The notes beneath the pieces were generated by a model that was not told the DNA's origin, searched no databases, and was given only the letters and a program-made list of their open reading frames with translations. The translations under genes and the position numbers were made by a program. A stretch of DNA of 36,448 bases from Cytophagaceae bacterium (lineage in GTDB: Bacteria > Bacteroidota > Bacteroidia > Cytophagales > Flexibacteraceae), in contig JAIYDB010000119.1 of the NCBI GenBank assembly GCA_027487695.1, positions 1 to 36,448 on the forward strand, given 5' to 3'. This document shows, one piece after another, positions 16,354 to 24,260 of the stretch. Numbering within the stretch: position 1 is the first letter of the stretch; each line of letters begins with the position of its first letter.

Positions 16354-17969
16354 GAGCCTTTGCCCAACTGATTAACGAACTAGACCAAACCACCAAAACC
16401 AATGCTAAGGTGGCTGCGCTGGAAAGTTATTTCCGCACCGCAACAGATGCAGATAAAATTTGGGCTTTGGCTTTGTTTACTGGACGCCGACCTAAGCGTC
16501 CTATCAATTCAACCTTATTCAGAACTATAGCCCAAGAACTATCAGGCATACCCCCTTGGTTATTTGAGGAAAGCTACCACGTGGTGGGCGATTTAGCAGA
16601 AACCATTGCCACTTTAGTGCCTCCAGCTACTGAAGTGAGCAATACAATGACTTTAGCGGAAGCCATTGCCTTTTTGCAAGGTTTAAAGAAATTAGAACCT
16701 GATGAAATAGCCCATCTTTTGCAAGATAAGTGGCTATCAATGGATATTGGCGAACGCTTTGTATTCAATAAGTTAGTTACAGGAGGTTGGCGAATAGGCG
16801 TTTCTGATAAATTGGTAGTAAAGGCGCTTTCAAATGTTTTAGAGAAAGAACCGAACTGGTTAACCCATAAATTAATGGGCAATTGGGACCCTGCTAAAAT
16901 TAGTTTTGAAGCCTTATTAGCAGCAGAAACCGATGAAAACCAAGATTTTAGTAAGCCTTATCCGTTCTATTTAGCCTATCCTTTAGAAAAGGAATTAGCC
17001 GATTTAGGCAATCCATCAGATTGGTTTGCAGAATGGAAATGGGATGGCATCCGTGGGCAAATCATAAAGCGAGGCAATGAACATTATGTATGGAGTAGGG
17101 GAGAAGAACTATTGACCGATAAGTTCCCTGAATACAATACCCTTGCTAAAGCACTGCCTAATGGTACTGTATTAGATGGTGAAATTCTGGCTTTTGAAAA
17201 TAATTTACCCTTACCGTTTCATCAGCTACAAACCAGAATTAGTCGGAAAAATATCACCGCTAAAGCATTAAAGGAAAGTCCTGTCGTGTTTATGGCTTAT
17301 GACTTGCTTGAATGGGAGGGAAAGGACATTCGAGAAACGCCACTTTCAGAAAGAAAGGAATTGTTGCAGGAATTAGTAAAGCGGGTAAATATGCCTGAAC
17401 TATTCATTGCTTCAGATCCAGTAGAATTTAGCACTTGGGAGGAACTTACGGAAATTCGTACCCAATCCCGAACCGTAAATGCCGAAGGCTTTATGCTGAA
17501 AAGCAAAGCCAGTACCTACCAAACTGGTCGTAAAAAAGGCGGTTGGTGGAAATGGAAAATTGACCCACTCACAGTAGATGCTGTGCTTATTTATGCTCAA
17601 GCAGGACACGGGCGAAGGGCTAATTTATATACTGATTTTACCTTTGCCGTGTGGGACGATAGCGGTAGTTTAGTTCCATTTGCCAAGGCATATAGCGGTC
17701 TTACCGATAAGGAATTGGTAGAGGTAGATGCCTTTGTAAAAAAGAATACCAAGGAACGCTTTGGACCTGTGCGAAGCGTAACGCCGCAATTGGTAATGGA
17801 GATTGCCTTTGAGGGAATCAATCCATCGCCAAGGCATAAAAGCGGAATTGCCTTGCGCTTCCCTCGGATAGCACGTTGGCGTACCGATAAACCTATTGAA
17901 GAGGCTGATACCCTTCAGCATTTAAAAGACTTATTACAACTCTATGGAAATAAGTCAGACTCAGAATAA
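16350..17969 (+). CDS. ATP-dependent DNA ligase of the ligase-associated repair cluster
   Basis: The 539-residue ligase seals DNA nicks using ATP. It has an N-terminal helical DNA-binding domain (about 1-200, with FTGRRPKRPI), the nucleotidyltransferase motif I with the adenylated lysine K230 in EWKWDGIRGQ, motif III-like LDGEILAFEN, motif IV-like GFMLKSK, and motif V in WWKWKIDPLTVDAVLIYAQ, followed by an OB domain with AYSGLTDKE. It is not the essential NAD-dependent LigA; it belongs to the accessory ligase type found with Lhr-core helicases. It overlaps the exonuclease by 4 bases and the helicase by 26 bases. Confidence 0.95.
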   Translation: MRAFAQLINELDQTTKTNAKVAALESYFRTATDADKIWALALFTGRRPKRPINSTLFRTIAQELSGIPPWLFEESYHVVGDLAETIATLVPPATEVSNTMTLAEAIAFLQGLKKLEPDEIAHLLQDKWLSMDIGERFVFNKLVTGGWRIGVSDKLVVKALSNVLEKEPNWLTHKLMGNWDPAKISFEALLAAETDENQDFSKPYPFYLAYPLEKELADLGNPSDWFAEWKWDGIRGQIIKRGNEHYVWSRGEELLTDKFPEYNTLAKALPNGTVLDGEILAFENNLPLPFHQLQTRISRKNITAKALKESPVVFMAYDLLEWEGKDIRETPLSERKELLQELVKRVNMPELFIASDPVEFSTWEELTEIRTQSRTVNAEGFMLKSKASTYQTGRKKGGWWKWKIDPLTVDAVLIYAQAGHGRRANLYTDFTFAVWDDSGSLVPFAKAYSGLTDKELVEVDAFVKKNTKERFGPVRSVTPQLVMEIAFEGINPSPRHKSGIALRFPRIARWRTDKPIEEADTLQHLKDLLQLYGNKSDSE

Positions 17970-20412
17970 GGCACTAGCCTTACACAAAGCTTGGTTTAAA
18001 CAACGAGGTTGGCAAGCTTTCCCTTACCAAGAAGAGGCCTTATTGGCTTATCAATCAGGTAAGGATGGGTTAATTAATGCACCAACAGGTAGTGGCAAAA
18101 CCTTTTCGTTATGGCTACCTATCCTTATAGATTGGATAGTTAAAAATGGATCTGTTCGCCCTAAACCAAGGCGTTTGAAAGTATTGTGGATTACCCCAGT
18201 GCGTGCCTTAGCAAACGACTTACAGTTGGCAATGCAAAAGGCAGCACAAGAAATAGGGTTAGATTGGGAAGTAGGCATAAGAACAGGCGATACCGATTTA
18301 AAAACGAGGACCAAACAGAAAACAGTTCCCCCAGAGTGTCTGATTACTACGCCTGAATCGCTTCATTTGATGCTGAGCAATAAGGGCTATAAAGACCTTT
18401 TCGGTAGTTTGGAAGCCATTGTAATAGACGAATGGCACGAATTACTTGGCACAAAACGGGGAGTTCAGGTAGAATTGGCTTTGGCGGTAATGCGCACACT
18501 AAGTCCTACCCTCAGAATATGGGGGATATCAGCCACCATCGGCAATATGGCGGAGGCTGTAGAAGTGCTGATGGGCAGTAATTACAATCCTGAAAATACC
18601 TGCATCGTTCGCTCTGAAATAGAAAAGCGGATAGTCATTAAATCGGTTCTTCCTGATGAGGTAGAAGACTTCCCTTGGGGTGGACACTTGGGTATCAAGC
18701 TATTGCCTAAAATAATACCTATTCTGCAAGAAGGGAAAACCACTTTGGTGTTTACCAATACCCGTAGCCAGTGCGAAATTTGGTATTCCTATATTCTGGA
18801 GGCTATGCCAGAATTAGCTGGCGAAATGGCACTACACCACGGTAGTTTAAGTGGCGAAGTGCGTACTTGGGTAGAAGATAACTTGCGTTCAGGTGGGTTG
18901 AAAGTAGTGGTATGTACCTCAAGTTTAGATTTGGGGGTCGATTTTCGTCCCGTAGAACGTATTATCCAAATAGGAGGACCGAAGGGCGTAGCTCGTTTCT
19001 TGCAGCGAGCAGGTCGAAGCGGTCACCGACCAGATGCTGAGAGTGTGATTTACTTTGTCCCCACTCATTCCCTAGAATTAATTGAGGCAGCTGCTCTGCG
19101 AGAGGCCATTAAGCAAAACGCTATTGAACCACGCCGACCAGTAATTCGGGCATTTGATGTGCTCATTCAGTTTTTGGTTACTATGGCCATTTCAGAAGGC
19201 TTTAAAGCTGATGAAATGCTAGCTTTAATAAGTAATACTTTCGCCTACAATAACCTAAATCAAACTGAATGGGAGAATGTGTTGGGCTTTATTACCACAG
19301 GTGGAAGTTCCTTAAAGGAGTATAAAGAACACTACCGAGTAACCCGAGAAGAAGACTTTTACTTTGTAAAATCTAAGCGCATTGCTATGCGTCACCGTGT
19401 GAATATAGGAACCATTACCAGCGATGTTTCCATAGCGGTAAAGTTTCTTTCAGGAGGTTATATAGGCAACATAGAAGAGTACTTTGTGAGCAAGCTAAAG
19501 CCTGGAACGGTATTTAGCTTCGGAGGGAAAAACCTCATTTTCGTACAACTGAAGGATATGACCTGCTTTGTGCGCAAAGGCGATAAGCGCAACGTGAATA
19601 TCCCAAGTTGGCAAGGGGGGCGAATGCCACTGAGTTCAATGCTATCTAGTATGATACGGGAAAAGCTAAATCAATACTTAGATGGCACTGCCACCGATAT
19701 AGAATTGGAAGCCATAAAACCAATGCTTGATCGTCAACAACGGATGAGTTTATTGCCTCATAAAAACGAATTACTTATAGAGCAAATTAAAACCAAAGAA
19801 GGCTATCATTTATTCTTTTACCCCTTTGAAGGCAGGTATGTAAACGAAGGCATTGCCAGTTTAATAGCCTTACGTTTATCTCAGCAAGAAAGCAATACCT
19901 TTAGTATAGGCTTAAGCGATTACGGCTTTGAATTATTGAGCGATGACCCTGTAAACATTGCCGAATTTCTGGAAGAGGATATTTTTCATACCAATAACCT
20001 GCTTCAAGAAATTCAGGAAGCAATGAATGCGGTGCAATTAGCCTCCAGAAAGTTTAGGGATATAGCCCAAATATCGGGACTTACCTTTCCTGGTATACCA
20101 GGCAAAGAATTAAAGGCAAGGCACTTGCAGGCAAGTTCAACCTTGTTTTTTAATATGTTTTCACAGTACGAGCCTAATCATTTACTTTTGCGTCAGGCTT
20201 ACGAAGAGGTGCTGTACGACCAAATGGATGAACCCCGTTTGCGAGCAGCACTGCACAATATAGCCCAGCAGAAAATAGTAGTTACCTATCCAGATAGGCC
20301 CACGCCATTTAGTTTTCCTATTATGGTTGAACGTATCCGTTCGAAATATAGCAATGAAACTTTGGAGGAACGTGTGCAAAAAATGATTACCCAAATAGAA
20401 GGAAAAAAGTAA
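17944..20412 (+). CDS. Ligase-associated DEXH-box helicase (Lhr-core type)
   Basis: The 822-residue superfamily 2 helicase has Walker A APTGSGKT (46-53), a DEWH box at 162-165 (VIDEWHELLG), motif III SATIG, VFTNTRSQCEIWY, SSLDLGVDF (motif V) and QRAGRSGHRP (motif VI), then the winged-helix and Lhr-specific C-terminal domains. Lhr-core enzymes are 3'-5' translocases that unwind RNA:DNA and DNA duplexes; full-length Lhr has a further large C-terminal extension, absent here. The ATG at 17944 lies inside the ligase gene; the N-terminus (LHKAWFKQRGWQAFPYQEEAL) matches the family, so this start is sound. The PdeM-like gene follows after one base. Confidence 0.96.
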   Translation: MEISQTQNKALALHKAWFKQRGWQAFPYQEEALLAYQSGKDGLINAPTGSGKTFSLWLPILIDWIVKNGSVRPKPRRLKVLWITPVRALANDLQLAMQKAAQEIGLDWEVGIRTGDTDLKTRTKQKTVPPECLITTPESLHLMLSNKGYKDLFGSLEAIVIDEWHELLGTKRGVQVELALAVMRTLSPTLRIWGISATIGNMAEAVEVLMGSNYNPENTCIVRSEIEKRIVIKSVLPDEVEDFPWGGHLGIKLLPKIIPILQEGKTTLVFTNTRSQCEIWYSYILEAMPELAGEMALHHGSLSGEVRTWVEDNLRSGGLKVVVCTSSLDLGVDFRPVERIIQIGGPKGVARFLQRAGRSGHRPDAESVIYFVPTHSLELIEAAALREAIKQNAIEPRRPVIRAFDVLIQFLVTMAISEGFKADEMLALISNTFAYNNLNQTEWENVLGFITTGGSSLKEYKEHYRVTREEDFYFVKSKRIAMRHRVNIGTITSDVSIAVKFLSGGYIGNIEEYFVSKLKPGTVFSFGGKNLIFVQLKDMTCFVRKGDKRNVNIPSWQGGRMPLSSMLSSMIREKLNQYLDGTATDIELEAIKPMLDRQQRMSLLPHKNELLIEQIKTKEGYHLFFYPFEGRYVNEGIASLIALRLSQQESNTFSIGLSDYGFELLSDDPVNIAEFLEEDIFHTNNLLQEIQEAMNAVQLASRKFRDIAQISGLTFPGIPGKELKARHLQASSTLFFNMFSQYEPNHLLLRQAYEEVLYDQMDEPRLRAALHNIAQQKIVVTYPDRPTPFSFPIMVERIRSKYSNETLEERVQKMITQIEGKK

Positions 20413-20413
20413 A

Positions 20414-21079
20414 TTGAATACCTATACTACTCATATTGTACGCGGTCAAGAATTTTGGTTATTACCTGAAAATGCACTGTATTGGCAATCAGAACAAATG
20501 CTATTTATTGCCGATTTACACTTAGGAAAAGCCACCCATTTCAGAAATAATGGGATGTATTTTCCAGAACAAATTATTGGGGCGGAACTTGAAAAACTAA
20601 CTAAAATTTTAAAAAAAATACCAGTCAAAAAAGTAATTATTGCCGGCGATTTATTCCACAGTAAAAACAATGCAGAATGGCAAGGTTTAAAGGAATGGAT
20701 TTTATTATTTCCCGATACTAAATTTATTCTTGTGAAAGGCAATCACGACATTTTGCCAATTGAAATTTACCAGCAAACTGCCTTAGAAGTAGTGCCTAAC
20801 CACTTAATAATAGGCGATTTTATTGTAGCACATTACCCAATAGAACCAGAAGAAAATACTGAATTTGCTAACTATTACCGTATTTGTGGGCATTTACACC
20901 CTGGTTTTTTACTTGGAGCTAAAATGCAACGCAGGCTTAGTTTGGCTTGTTTTTGGTTTCAGGAACACCAGGTAGTGTTACCATCGTTCGGGGTAACCAC
21001 AGGAAAAATAAATATTAAGCCTAACCCTTCAGATAAAGTATTTGTGGTGGCTGGGGAAAAGGTGATATTGGGGTTTTAA
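20414..21079 (+). CDS. pdeM: Ligase-associated phosphoesterase/endonuclease (PdeM-like), TTG start
   Basis: The 221-residue calcineurin-type metallophosphoesterase completes the cluster. Metal-binding motifs are DLH (34-36, ADLHLGKATHFR), GDLFHS (D79), GNHD (109-112), H140 in VAHYP and GHLHPG with H160 and H162. Family members are Mn-dependent phosphodiesterases acting on DNA ends. The start is a TTG one base after the helicase stop; the only nearby ATG would cut into the strand before DLHLGK. AGAAGGAA, 10-17 bases upstream, resembles a Shine-Dalgarno site, unusual in this phylum and plausible as help for a weak start. Confidence 0.93.
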   Translation: MNTYTTHIVRGQEFWLLPENALYWQSEQMLFIADLHLGKATHFRNNGMYFPEQIIGAELEKLTKILKKIPVKKVIIAGDLFHSKNNAEWQGLKEWILLFPDTKFILVKGNHDILPIEIYQQTALEVVPNHLIIGDFIVAHYPIEPEENTEFANYYRICGHLHPGFLLGAKMQRRLSLACFWFQEHQVVLPSFGVTTGKINIKPNPSDKVFVVAGEKVILGF

Positions 21080-21087
21080 TCATTTAG

Positions 21088-21142
21088 AACTCTATTCACT
21101 TGTCTGCCAAATAGTAAATTTTCTGGACAAGTGAATAGAGTT
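21088..21142. repeat. 17-bp perfect inverted repeat between convergent genes
   Basis: Arms AACTCTATTCACTTGTC (21088-21104) and its exact reverse complement (21126-21142) are separated by 21 bases and lie between the stops of the PdeM-like gene and the ATPase. Neither side has a strong T-run. It may act as a weak bidirectional terminator or 3' end stabiliser, or mark the edge of an inserted ATPase gene. A short second hairpin (CTTAAAC/GTTTAAG, 21152-21167) overlaps the ATPase stop. Confidence 0.6.
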
Positions 21143-21152
21143 ATCATATACC

Positions 21153-22346
21153 TTAAACTTGTTTAAGATTATTTTTCTTATGTTCTCTTACCAATTCCAT
21201 AAGCGCAGCCAAACCAATTACCTGGCTTTGTTCATCTAGTGGGAAGGCATCGTTAGTAGCGGTAACTACAAATGCTTTATTGGGCTTAATATCTTTTAAG
21301 GCCTCATAGTATCCTTTAGAAAGCTTAGGTTTTAGGCTGCGCTTAATTTCAACAGTCCATATTTCCTGATTGGGAAAGGTAATTACCAAGTCAATTTCTG
21401 CTCCTCCACCTGTTCGGTAATAACAAAGTGTTGTATGCCATTGTACAACCGCAGCAATGTTTTCAATTACAAAGCCTTCCCAGCTATTGCCAAGTATATG
21501 GTGTGATAGTAGTTGGTCTAAACTCTCTAATTGAAGTAAGGCGTGCACAATACCACTATCTCTGATATACACCTTTGGCGATTTTACCAATCGTTTGTTG
21601 ATGTTAGCTTCATAAGGCAGCAGTTTCCTTACCAAAAGTAAATCGGCTAAGATATCAATGTAGCGATTAGCAGTTTGGGTGCTTAACTCTAAGTTTCTGC
21701 CAAGGTCTGAACTATTTAAAATACTCCCCTGTTGGTAAGCAAGCATAGTCCACAACTTTTGGAGTTTTTGGGCAGGTAGTTTAAAGCCAAAAGCAGCTAC
21801 ATCTCTTTCAAGGTAGGTTCTGATAAAGTCCTGCCTTATTTTAAGGCTAAGTTTTGGCGTACGTGCCAAGTAACTTTGTGGAAACCCACCTCTTAACCAA
21901 AGTAGTTGCAGGCTTTGGTCATTGTTTGGTATTTCAGTTGCCAGTAATGGCGACATTTCAATGTATGCAATTCTACCAGCAAGGCTTTCGCCTGACTGGT
22001 TAATAAGATCTAGCGATGCAGAACCTAAAAGCAAAAACCTGCCTATACCCTTGCCTTTCCTTCTGCCTCGGTCAATTACACCCCTCAATTCTGGGAATAA
22101 GCTTGGCATACGGTGCACTTCATCAATTATTACAAGCCTATCTTCTACCGATTCAAAATAAAGACTTGGGTTGGTTAGCTTTAAGCGGTCGGCTTCGCTT
22201 TCCATATCTAAGTATATAGCACCTACCTCATCGCCAATATCTTGGGCAATGGTAGTTTTTCCTACTTGGCGTGGACCTATAATGCATACCGCAGCTTGAT
22301 AGGTGAGCGCTTCTTGAAGGTCGGCTATTACTTTTCTACTAATCAT
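21153..22346 (-). CDS. AAA-type ATPase with C-terminal DUF4143-like nuclease-fold domain
   Basis: The 397-residue protein has Walker A GPRQVGKT (24-31), Walker B LVIIDEVHRMP (D75, E76) and LLLGSASLDLI, the pattern of the ATPase family carrying DUF4143. After a winged-helix-like middle (about 200-260, with LSTQTANRYIDILADLLLV) comes a PD-(D/E)xK-like segment: GNSWEGFVIENI, YYRTGGGAEIDLV and WTVEIKRSLK, with candidate catalytic E, D and ExK residues. The role of the family is unknown; these genes are frequent in accessory DNA and often vary between strains. Two related palindromes are found upstream, one over its start codon. It is probably transferred or dispensable, but I see no transposase beside it. 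Confidence 0.88.
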   Translation of the reverse strand: MISRKVIADLQEALTYQAAVCIIGPRQVGKTTIAQDIGDEVGAIYLDMESEADRLKLTNPSLYFESVEDRLVIIDEVHRMPSLFPELRGVIDRGRRKGKGIGRFLLLGSASLDLINQSGESLAGRIAYIEMSPLLATEIPNNDQSLQLLWLRGGFPQSYLARTPKLSLKIRQDFIRTYLERDVAAFGFKLPAQKLQKLWTMLAYQQGSILNSSDLGRNLELSTQTANRYIDILADLLLVRKLLPYEANINKRLVKSPKVYIRDSGIVHALLQLESLDQLLSHHILGNSWEGFVIENIAAVVQWHTTLCYYRTGGGAEIDLVITFPNQEIWTVEIKRSLKPKLSKGYYEALKDIKPNKAFVVTATNDAFPLDEQSQVIGLAALMELVREHKKNNLKQV

Positions 22347-22391
22347 CCATGCAATTTAGCCATAGCTTGGATAATTTGCAACGATACTTTT
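22341..22391. repeat. Palindromic element copy A, over the ATPase start codon
   Basis: This 51-base block aligns with copy B exactly 200 bases away (22541-22591) with about 9 mismatches; its right part, 22366-22391, differs from copy B at only two of 26 bases. It is itself a degenerate palindrome with a 7-base loop (ATAGCTT). The ATPase ATG (22344-22346) lies in its left end, so a protein bound here would cover the translation or transcription start. Confidence 0.7.
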
Positions 22392-22639
22392 ATTTATAAA
22401 TATAATTAAACCATTGATATACTGCTGTATAGGTATTTTTAAGCTTATTTGTATTTTTTTATGGCTATGAATAAAGTGATCGTTATCAAATCTTGATTTT
22501 AGACATGAAATTTTACATTGTTAATCAGTTTATAAATACAAACTATCCTTGCAAATTATCCATGACTTGGATAATTTGCAAGGATAGTTTTTGGATTATA
22601 ATTATATAAATACCTTATTTATAGGTATTTAATTTAAAA
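22347..22639. other. AT-rich intergenic region with two palindromic elements
   Basis: This is the longest non-coding stretch (293 bases). It holds most of copy A, copy B (22540-22590), an AT-rich middle with no clear promoter match, and near the end of the next gene a 9-bp inverted repeat, TAAATACCT (22607-22615) with AGGTATTTA (22623-22631). A plus-strand mini-frame of 11 codons at about 22461 is not considered a gene. Confidence 0.6.
22540..22590. repeat. Palindromic element copy B, perfect 22-bp inverted repeat
   Basis: Left arm 22540-22561 and right arm 22569-22590 are exact reverse complements around the 7-base loop ATGACTT; the arm contains GGATAATTTGCAAGGATAG. It lies downstream of the small gene at 22640 and about 195 bases upstream of the ATPase. 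It could be a regulator site, an mRNA hairpin or a repeat-type element; without a T-run it is not a classic terminator. Confidence 0.85.
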
Positions 22640-23002
22640 TTACTTTTTTAGTAATGATACAAACCCATTTTGGTTTTCAACTATGTATTTTTCACCTTTT
22701 AATTCTTTAAAAAGTGCTATTGATGTTTTTTGATCTCCTGATTGTGGATAGCAAGTAAAAGTTCCTTTCAAGTGTTTAATGCCTTTTGCTAAACCTGGAG
22801 CGTTTTTAATTTCTACACCTACAAAACTTGCCCCTAAAAATTGTGGTTTAAACAAAAATGTATCGCCAGTGGGTTCTAGACCAGCAGCTATAGCTTTGGT
22901 CTTTACTGTTTCAGGCTTAGCGCCAAAAGCAATACCAAAGAAATACCAAACGGTAGCCGTATAAAAACGAGCATCAATAACTTGTTCTACTGAGTTTCTC
23001 AT
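22640..23002 (-). CDS. Hypothetical protein, 120 residues
   Basis: I place the start at the ATG at 23000-23002; the same frame is open further up to 23134, but that part runs over the 67-residue gene and looks like its shadow. The protein has a hydrophobic early segment (FYTATVWYFFGIAFGA), then basic and glycine-containing stretches (LKGTFTCYPQSGDQKT) and ends in SLLKK. I do not recognise a family. It starts 22 bases after the previous gene and is probably the third gene of a unit with the nitronate monooxygenase-like gene. Confidence 0.6.
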   Translation of the reverse strand: MRNSVEQVIDARFYTATVWYFFGIAFGAKPETVKTKAIAAGLEPTGDTFLFKPQFLGASFVGVEIKNAPGLAKGIKHLKGTFTCYPQSGDQKTSIALFKELKGEKYIVENQNGFVSLLKK

Positions 23003-23024
23003 AGCTTTTTCTGAATTGCTAACG

Positions 23025-23228
23025 TTAGGTATTTGATACTTCTTGCTGCTTTTGCCAAGCTTGTAAGGCTCTGCGGGTATTGTTGAGTACAAACTTAAAT
23101 TGCATGGTAAAGCTATCTGGATGGTACTGGGCAAATGCTTGTTCCCATTCTTGGTACTGGCTTAAGTTCCAAGTTTTAAATGACTCAGGATCTATTTTTT
23201 TGCTTGTTAAGTACTCATTAAAAGTCAT
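23025..23228 (-). CDS. Small hypothetical protein, 67 residues
   Basis: MTFNEYLTSKKIDPESFK is followed by a Trp- and Gln-rich, mainly helical remainder (WNLSQYQEWEQAFAQYHPDSF). Its ATG overlaps the stop of the monooxygenase gene by 11 bases (ATGACTTTTAA), a sign of coupled translation, and the helical pattern looks like a real small protein. No signal peptide, membrane segment or known domain is seen. Confidence 0.68.
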   Translation of the reverse strand: MTFNEYLTSKKIDPESFKTWNLSQYQEWEQAFAQYHPDSFTMQFKFVLNNTRRALQAWQKQQEVSNT

Positions 23229-24168
23229 ACTGGGCAGTGCTTAAATGTGCTTTAGCAGTTTTGTATTCTTCCAAAAGTTCTGCAACAACTTGAGCAGCTG
23301 GTTTAATGGTTGAAATAAGAGCAGCAATTTGCCCTATTTCTAGTTCACCTTCTACTAAGTCGCCTTCAAACATACCCTTCTTCGCTCTACCTCTACCCAA
23401 TAGTGCTGTTAATTCTTCTTTGGTGGCGCAATTGGCTTCTGCGGTTTTTACTGCTTTATAAAAATCGTTTTTGAGTAAGCGCACTGGGGTTAATTGCTTT
23501 AAACTTAGTTCAGTATCGCCATCAGATGCTTTTAAAATTTCGTTTTTAAAATTGATGTGTGCACTACTTTCTTCCGTAGCTGCAAATAAGGAACCTACTT
23601 GCACCGCTTCAGCACCTAATGCCATAGCCGCCAACATTGCTGCACCTGAACCTATGCCGCCAGCTGCTATTAAAGGTAAGTGGGTAACTTTTCTAATCAT
23701 AGGGATAAGGCATAGGGTAGTCGTTTCTTCTTTCCCGTTGTGGCCGCCTGCTTCAAAGCCTTCTGCAACAATGGCATCTACACCTGCTTCTTCACATTTA
23801 ATGGCGAATTTGGTATTGGCTATTACGTGTACTACTGTGATACCTGCCGCTTTCAGGTGGCTGGTCCACGCTTTTGGGTTGCCCGCACTGGTAAAAACAA
23901 TAGGTACTTTTTCTTCTATAATGGTTTGAACATGCTCTTCAATATTAGGGTAGAGCAGTGGCAAGTTTACACCATAAGGCTTATCAGTTGCCTTTTTGAT
24001 GGATTGTATATGATGCTTTAAAACATCTGGATACATACTGCCTGCACCTATAAGTCCTAGGCCGCCAGCGTTACTTACTGCTGCAGCTAGTTTCCAACCG
24101 CTGCACCAGATCATGCCAGCTTGAATAATAGGGTATTGAATTTGAAAGAGGGAATTAATCCGATTCAT
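23218..24168 (-). CDS. Nitronate monooxygenase / FabK-like FMN enzyme
   Basis: The 316-residue TIM-barrel flavoprotein has PIIQAGMIWCSGWKLAAAVS and NAGGLGLIGAG at the start, VDAIVAEGFEAGGHNG with H143 in the middle, and AAGGIGSGAAMLAAMALGAEAVQVGS, the FMN phosphate-binding part, further on. It falls in the 2-nitropropane dioxygenase family, which includes nitronate monooxygenases and the enoyl-ACP reductase FabK; the sequence alone does not separate them for me. It leads a tight minus-strand unit with two small unknown genes. Confidence 0.88.
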   Translation of the reverse strand: MNRINSLFQIQYPIIQAGMIWCSGWKLAAAVSNAGGLGLIGAGSMYPDVLKHHIQSIKKATDKPYGVNLPLLYPNIEEHVQTIIEEKVPIVFTSAGNPKAWTSHLKAAGITVVHVIANTKFAIKCEEAGVDAIVAEGFEAGGHNGKEETTTLCLIPMIRKVTHLPLIAAGGIGSGAAMLAAMALGAEAVQVGSLFAATEESSAHINFKNEILKASDGDTELSLKQLTPVRLLKNDFYKAVKTAEANCATKEELTALLGRGRAKKGMFEGDLVEGELEIGQIAALISTIKPAAQVVAELLEEYKTAKAHLSTAQYDF

Positions 24169-24223
24169 AGGGCTTGTACAATGCAGTAGTTATTACTTCA
24201 AATTAAATAAATAAATCTGATGT

Positions 24224-24255
24224 TTTGGGGTTAAGCCTAATAAACTGCATTTTTG
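24224..24255 (+). promoter_or_regulatory. Candidate promoter of the glycosyltransferase gene
   Basis: TTTG (24224-24227), a 20-base spacer and CATTTTTG (24248-24255) fit the Bacteroidota promoter with one change in the -7 box. It lies so close to the ATG at 24261 that the mRNA would be almost leaderless. Confidence 0.35.
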
Positions 24256-24260
24256 GAACA

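Noticed and set aside
22461-22496. Mini-frame of 11 codons between the two palindromes
   Set aside because: Too short, with no promoter or start context and no sign of conservation.
21080-22600. Insertion sequence containing the ATPase
   Set aside because: No transposase, no matching terminal repeats at both ends and no target duplication could be seen; the repeats at the two sides differ.
22640-23228. Frameshift splitting one gene into the 67- and 120-residue parts
   Set aside because: Each frame has its own plausible start and stop and a distinct composition; the upper part of the 164-codon frame looks like a shadow of the 67-residue gene. Homologs would decide.
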